Assembly (NCBI RefSeq): GCF_013393945.1
Contig: NZ_CP040297.1
Location: 1,144,001 to 1,208,000 of the forward strand
DNA: 64,000 nucleotides
Direction of reading: 5' to 3'
Origin: Nostoc sp. TCL26-01
Lineage (GTDB): Bacteria; Cyanobacteriota; Cyanobacteriia; Cyanobacteriales; Nostocaceae
Part shown: in pieces, positions 61,723 through 64,000 of the stretch
Position numbering within the stretch: position 1 is the first letter of the stretch
Layout of the letters: the number at the start of each line of letters is the position of its first letter
The notes under the pieces: model-generated
The model's database searches: none
Told to the model about the DNA's origin: nothing
Seen by the model: the letters and a program-made list of their open reading frames with translations, nothing else
Made by a program: the position numbers and the translations under genes

Positions 61723-62649
61723 CTAATCTATCGGTAAAACATCGTGAAAATATTTATAGTCAATGTAACGATGCCCATCATCAGTGTGGTGAAAAATATC
61801 CACAAATCGACTATTCCATAAAATATTCCTAGGTGTATAACTGTGACGAGCATGAACTACTTGTGCTACCGTTTCATCGATGCCACTAATAGAAATGACA
61901 ATATTGGTGTTTGTCTGAGATAGTGATTCTGCTGTCATGCCATACAGGGGACTCAACTCATCAATAGGGTGCATTGCTAGCCAACTTAATGTAAAACTAG
62001 GTGTTTGATTTCTTAACAATCTAAGATCGTGAAAGCGGCGGATAAATTGACCTTCGGCGGTAATTTCATCACGCATCAAATACACCCGCATATGTGCTTC
62101 TAAAATTAAATTGCGCCGACGATTAGCTGTGCGAAACATGAGAGTGGGTACACCTTCATAGGGTGTAATCACCGCAACACGGCTAAATGTAACACGCGCA
62201 GTTGGTCGGGAGAAGCGAGCAAACGCCAATCCTGTCATGACGGCAATTCCCATCAAACCAATCATGGCTTCGATGGTGACAATGATGTTAGCGTAAACTG
62301 TCTTCGGGTACATCGCTCCATAGCCAATGGATGCGAGTGTCTGCACGCTAAAAAAGAATAAATCAGCAAAAGATCCTGGGCGAGCATTGGCGATACAATC
62401 TCCCCCTAGTGAGTAAGCTAGGGCAAATAGGAGGTTAATCGCTATGTAAAAAAGACAAATCAGAAATACGAAGCCAGTCCAAGGAATTTTTAGCAGCAGA
62501 TGATAAGGATCGCGCCAATAGGAGTACCATGCACCCATGCCAATAATCTCAAATTGTCCATCTTGAATTTTGATGTGAACTCGCTGTGGTCGTTTCTTTG
62601 ACAGTCTCTTCAGTCGAAATCTCATCGGCAGTAGCCACAAGAACGGCAA
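61723..62649 (-). CDS. Inward-rectifier potassium channel (KirBac-type)
   Basis: This 308-residue protein has the slide helix and first transmembrane segment (DPYHLLLKIPWTGFVFLIC, then LFYIAINLLFALAYSLGG). The pore helix and selectivity filter are in FFFSVQTLASIGYGAMYP near residue 105, and the inner helix is ANIIVTIEAMIGLMGIAVMT. A cytoplasmic immunoglobulin-like gating domain occupies residues 145-300 (RVAVITPYEGVPTLMFRTANRR). This is the bacterial Kir fold. It probably serves potassium balance or membrane potential. Transcribed alone. Confidence 0.94.
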   Translation of the reverse strand: MPFLWLLPMRFRLKRLSKKRPQRVHIKIQDGQFEIIGMGAWYSYWRDPYHLLLKIPWTGFVFLICLFYIAINLLFALAYSLGGDCIANARPGSFADLFFFSVQTLASIGYGAMYPKTVYANIIVTIEAMIGLMGIAVMTGLAFARFSRPTARVTFSRVAVITPYEGVPTLMFRTANRRRNLILEAHMRVYLMRDEITAEGQFIRRFHDLRLLRNQTPSFTLSWLAMHPIDELSPLYGMTAESLSQTNTNIVISISGIDETVAQVVHARHSYTPRNILWNSRFVDIFHHTDDGHRYIDYKYFHDVLPID

Positions 62650-62808
62650 TAATTAGTAATCTTACTAAATTACCGTTAAAGATTATAGTCACTTGCTACA
62701 ATATTAGAAACCAAAGCAACCCAGTGGCTTCCCAACTGGCAATTTTTTCGTAACATTTTAGCTTTACCACCCTACAACTAGCTAATTAGGCAAGTCAGAG
62801 ACTATCTT

Positions 62809-63015
62809 TTACTTACCAATCTGTACTTGTGATAAAGTTTGAGCATATTTCATGATTTGATGCCAGATATCTTGTGGTGTGATACCAAAACCGATGTTGA
62901 GTAACACAAGAATTGCCGCAAGCGTTAAGGCATTGCTAATAGTGGCTTTTAATACTTTCCAAACTATTATAAATACGATCCAAGCAACAATGAGAGTAGG
63001 TATCATAAATATCAC
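62809..63015 (-). CDS. Small hydrophobic protein of 68 residues
   Basis: The sequence MIFMIPTLIVAWIVFIIVWK and the following SNALTLAAILVLLNIGFG form two adjacent hydrophobic helices, followed by a polar tail (PQDIWHQIMKYAQTLSQVQIGK). It lies on the same strand as the Kir channel gene, upstream of it. Similar short membrane proteins are common in cyanobacteria and have no assigned function. ATG 63015 or 63006 may be the start. A stabilising membrane peptide is one possibility. Confidence 0.65.
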   Translation of the reverse strand: MIFMIPTLIVAWIVFIIVWKVLKATISNALTLAAILVLLNIGFGITPQDIWHQIMKYAQTLSQVQIGK

Positions 63016-63507
63016 TTCCTAAAAAATTGCTTTGTTTGTATGTTTTATTAGTAAAAATAGATTAAAATTTTTGAGTATAGATTTTCTCGCTTTAGTTAGT
63101 TATATTTTTTTGAGGCTGGAAATTAGATACTAGACTGTACGTCATCTGACTAGGAACCGCTATAATTAACGAATTAATAATACACTCTCGCTTCCGAAAT
63201 TAAACGATAGTTTAAAGAAAATTAGACAAAACCATACAGAAATCCTATATTTCTCAATATAGGCAGCGTTGGCGTAGCCTCTCTGAAAGAGAATCGCCGC
63301 CGCATTCAATAAGGATTGTGGGTGACCTACCAGTAGCTATTGTGTCAGTCATACCTGTCACGTTAATCAACAGGTCGCTGGTAGCATTAAATGCCGCTAT
63401 ACTATCGTTGAGAACAATGCGATCGCCATTAAAGTCAGTGTGGATATTGAATTAAGGGAAAATGTGATGGAAAATTTGTCTATAATAAAAACAAATAAGG
63501 TGAGATT
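63016..63507. other. Intergenic region with decayed sequences
   Basis: No intact gene is present. Near 63240-63290 there is an inverted 'tcctatatttctcaatatagg' and a 'gttggcgtagcctctctgaaagagaatcgcc' repeat fragment. 63302-63451 holds an open minus-strand relic, described separately. The Shine-Dalgarno AAGGTGAG of the phd-like gene lies at 63497-63504. Confidence 0.6.
63302..63451 (-). pseudogene. Relic of a repeat-rich surface or calcium-binding protein
   Basis: Fifty codons without a stop read FNIHTDFNGDRIVLNDSIAA, then FNATSDLLINVTGMTDTIAT. Alternating Asp/Asn/Gly with DFNGDRIVLND resembles the repeat domains of large cyanobacterial secreted proteins. No start codon or upstream body remains. 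The assignment rests on composition only. Confidence 0.35.
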
Positions 63508-63789
63508 ATGTAATTTGTTTCAGACACGGAAGCTAGTCAAGCTTTTGCCGCAGTCATTGATCAAGCGCAACGTGAACCTGTAACTATCCGTCAACAAAAT
63601 CGTGATGTTGCGGTTATTATGTCCATTGAAGATTATCAACGCATAACTCGTCTTAATATTCAAGAATTTCAACAATTTAGAGAAAGTATCGGACGTAAAG
63701 CTCAAGAATGTGGTTTAACTGAAGACAAGTTGAATGAGCTTTTAAGTAACGCTATCAAAACACTTAGTAAAGAGCCGATTGAGGAATAA
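63508..63789 (+). pseudogene. Phd/YefM-type antitoxin with a stop at codon 2
   Basis: ATG 63508 is preceded by AAGGTGAG at good spacing, but the next codon is TAA. The same frame then runs open for 91 codons: SDTEASQAFAAVIDQAQREP, then VTIRQQNRDVAVIMSIEDYQ, the Phd/YefM fold, and ends at TAA 63787. The second codon was probably AAA or similar (MKFVSDTEA). There is no ATG, GTG or TTG in frame before ATG 63616 (VIMSIEDY), which would give only a fragment. No toxin gene follows. A single substitution separates this gene from function. Confidence 0.8.
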
Positions 63790-64000
63790 AAGTAGCATCT
63801 TTTCTGAAAAGATCACTACCATCGGCAGGATCAATCCAAAGTTCAAAATTTTTGTGTCTGATATAGTGTGCGGGAAAATTATAGGATTCAAAAGACGTTC
63901 CTGTACCTGCAACTCCTGCTCTTTGACAGAAAGTAGCATCTTGTTGAAATAGCCTACTACCATCATTTCTAGCCAACTTCAGCCTGAAATCTTGATGTCT
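63764..64000 (-). CDS. AbfB/CBM42-domain protein, C-terminal part only
   Basis: The frame is open from the window edge to the stop at 63764. It reads RHQDFRLKLARNDGSRLFQQDATF, an imperfect repeat, then SFESYNFPAHYIRHKNFELW followed by IDPADGSDLFRKDATF. These are the beta-trefoil repeats of the AbfB (CBM42) arabinose-binding domain. The protein starts outside the window, so the catalytic or structural part is not seen. Its last 26 bases overlap the end of the phd-like pseudogene on the other strand. Function is probably carbohydrate binding at the cell surface. Confidence 0.75.
   Translation of the reverse strand, partial: RHQDFRLKLARNDGSRLFQQDATFCQRAGVAGTGTSFESYNFPAHYIRHKNFELWIDPADGSDLFRKDATFIPQSALY

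Overview
The window looks like chromosomal DNA of a filamentous, probably heterocyst-forming cyanobacterium of the Nostoc/Anabaena/Trichormus group. The octamer GCGATCGC (HIP1) is scattered throughout. There are arrays of the heptamers seen in such genomes (TTGACCA, ATGACTA, ATTGGTC). Several gene families are cyanobacterial: DUF3086, DUF3119, a CuA-less cytochrome oxidase operon, and the 'aggttggg' and 'ggacttacgca' dispersed repeats. No tRNA, rRNA or CRISPR array was recognised.

Layout. 1-4946: two Uma2-type nuclease genes sharing an identical 314-base segment, a small gene coupled to an HNH endonuclease gene, two SAM methyltransferases and xseA. 5178-21716: a class 1 DISARM anti-phage locus on the minus strand, in the transcription order drmD (SNF2 helicase), drmMI (adenine methylase), drmA (helicase), drmB (DUF1998), drmC (PLD protein). 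drmC has lost its catalytic middle by internal deletion. drmMI carries an in-frame 120-bp palindromic repeat. A 2.7-kb island with an antitoxin-metalloprotease fusion, a broken toxin, a Y1 transposase, a MITE and a triplicated repeat splits the locus between drmMI and drmA. 21717-23266: an AT-rich gene-free stretch with TnsB-like sites of a Tn7/CAST-type transposon end and a series of minus-strand terminator-like hairpins.

23267-31486: photolyase-related protein with a DUF2805 partner, plsY, a solitary RHH antitoxin beside a BrnT toxin relic, DUF3086 and DUF3119, an aldo/keto reductase, and an overlapping methylase/putative restriction endonuclease pair. 31565-36204: a five-gene terminal oxidase operon (two DUF2231 membrane proteins, ctaC, ctaD, ctaE). 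Its subunit II lacks the CuA ligands, which marks it as the alternative (ARTO/Cox3-type) oxidase. 37171-45916: a PAS/GAF histidine kinase, a sugar ABC permease, a geranylgeranyl-reductase-like flavoprotein, pyrH-frr, a thioredoxin-like protein and an alpha/beta hydrolase.

46011-64000: an unlisted 57-residue double-glycine-leader peptide with a Gly/Trp/Arg/Phe-rich tail (bacteriocin or RiPP-like), nested MITEs, an NYN-domain protein, two OmpR-type two-component systems, a MATE-like exporter with an SbnA-like PLP enzyme, a FecCD/FecE-type metal-chelate ABC transporter, an HDAC-family protein, a P1B-4-type metal ATPase behind a MerR-type operator, a GT-C-like membrane protein, an inward-rectifier potassium channel, a phd antitoxin with a stop at codon 2, and the end of an AbfB-domain protein.

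The strongest themes are defence and its decay (DISARM, R-M, broken toxin-antitoxin pairs) and an unusually rich set of palindromic repeats. One family consists of paired inverted stem-loops concentrated in the DISARM locus around a Y1 transposase, and it resembles a REP/BIME system.
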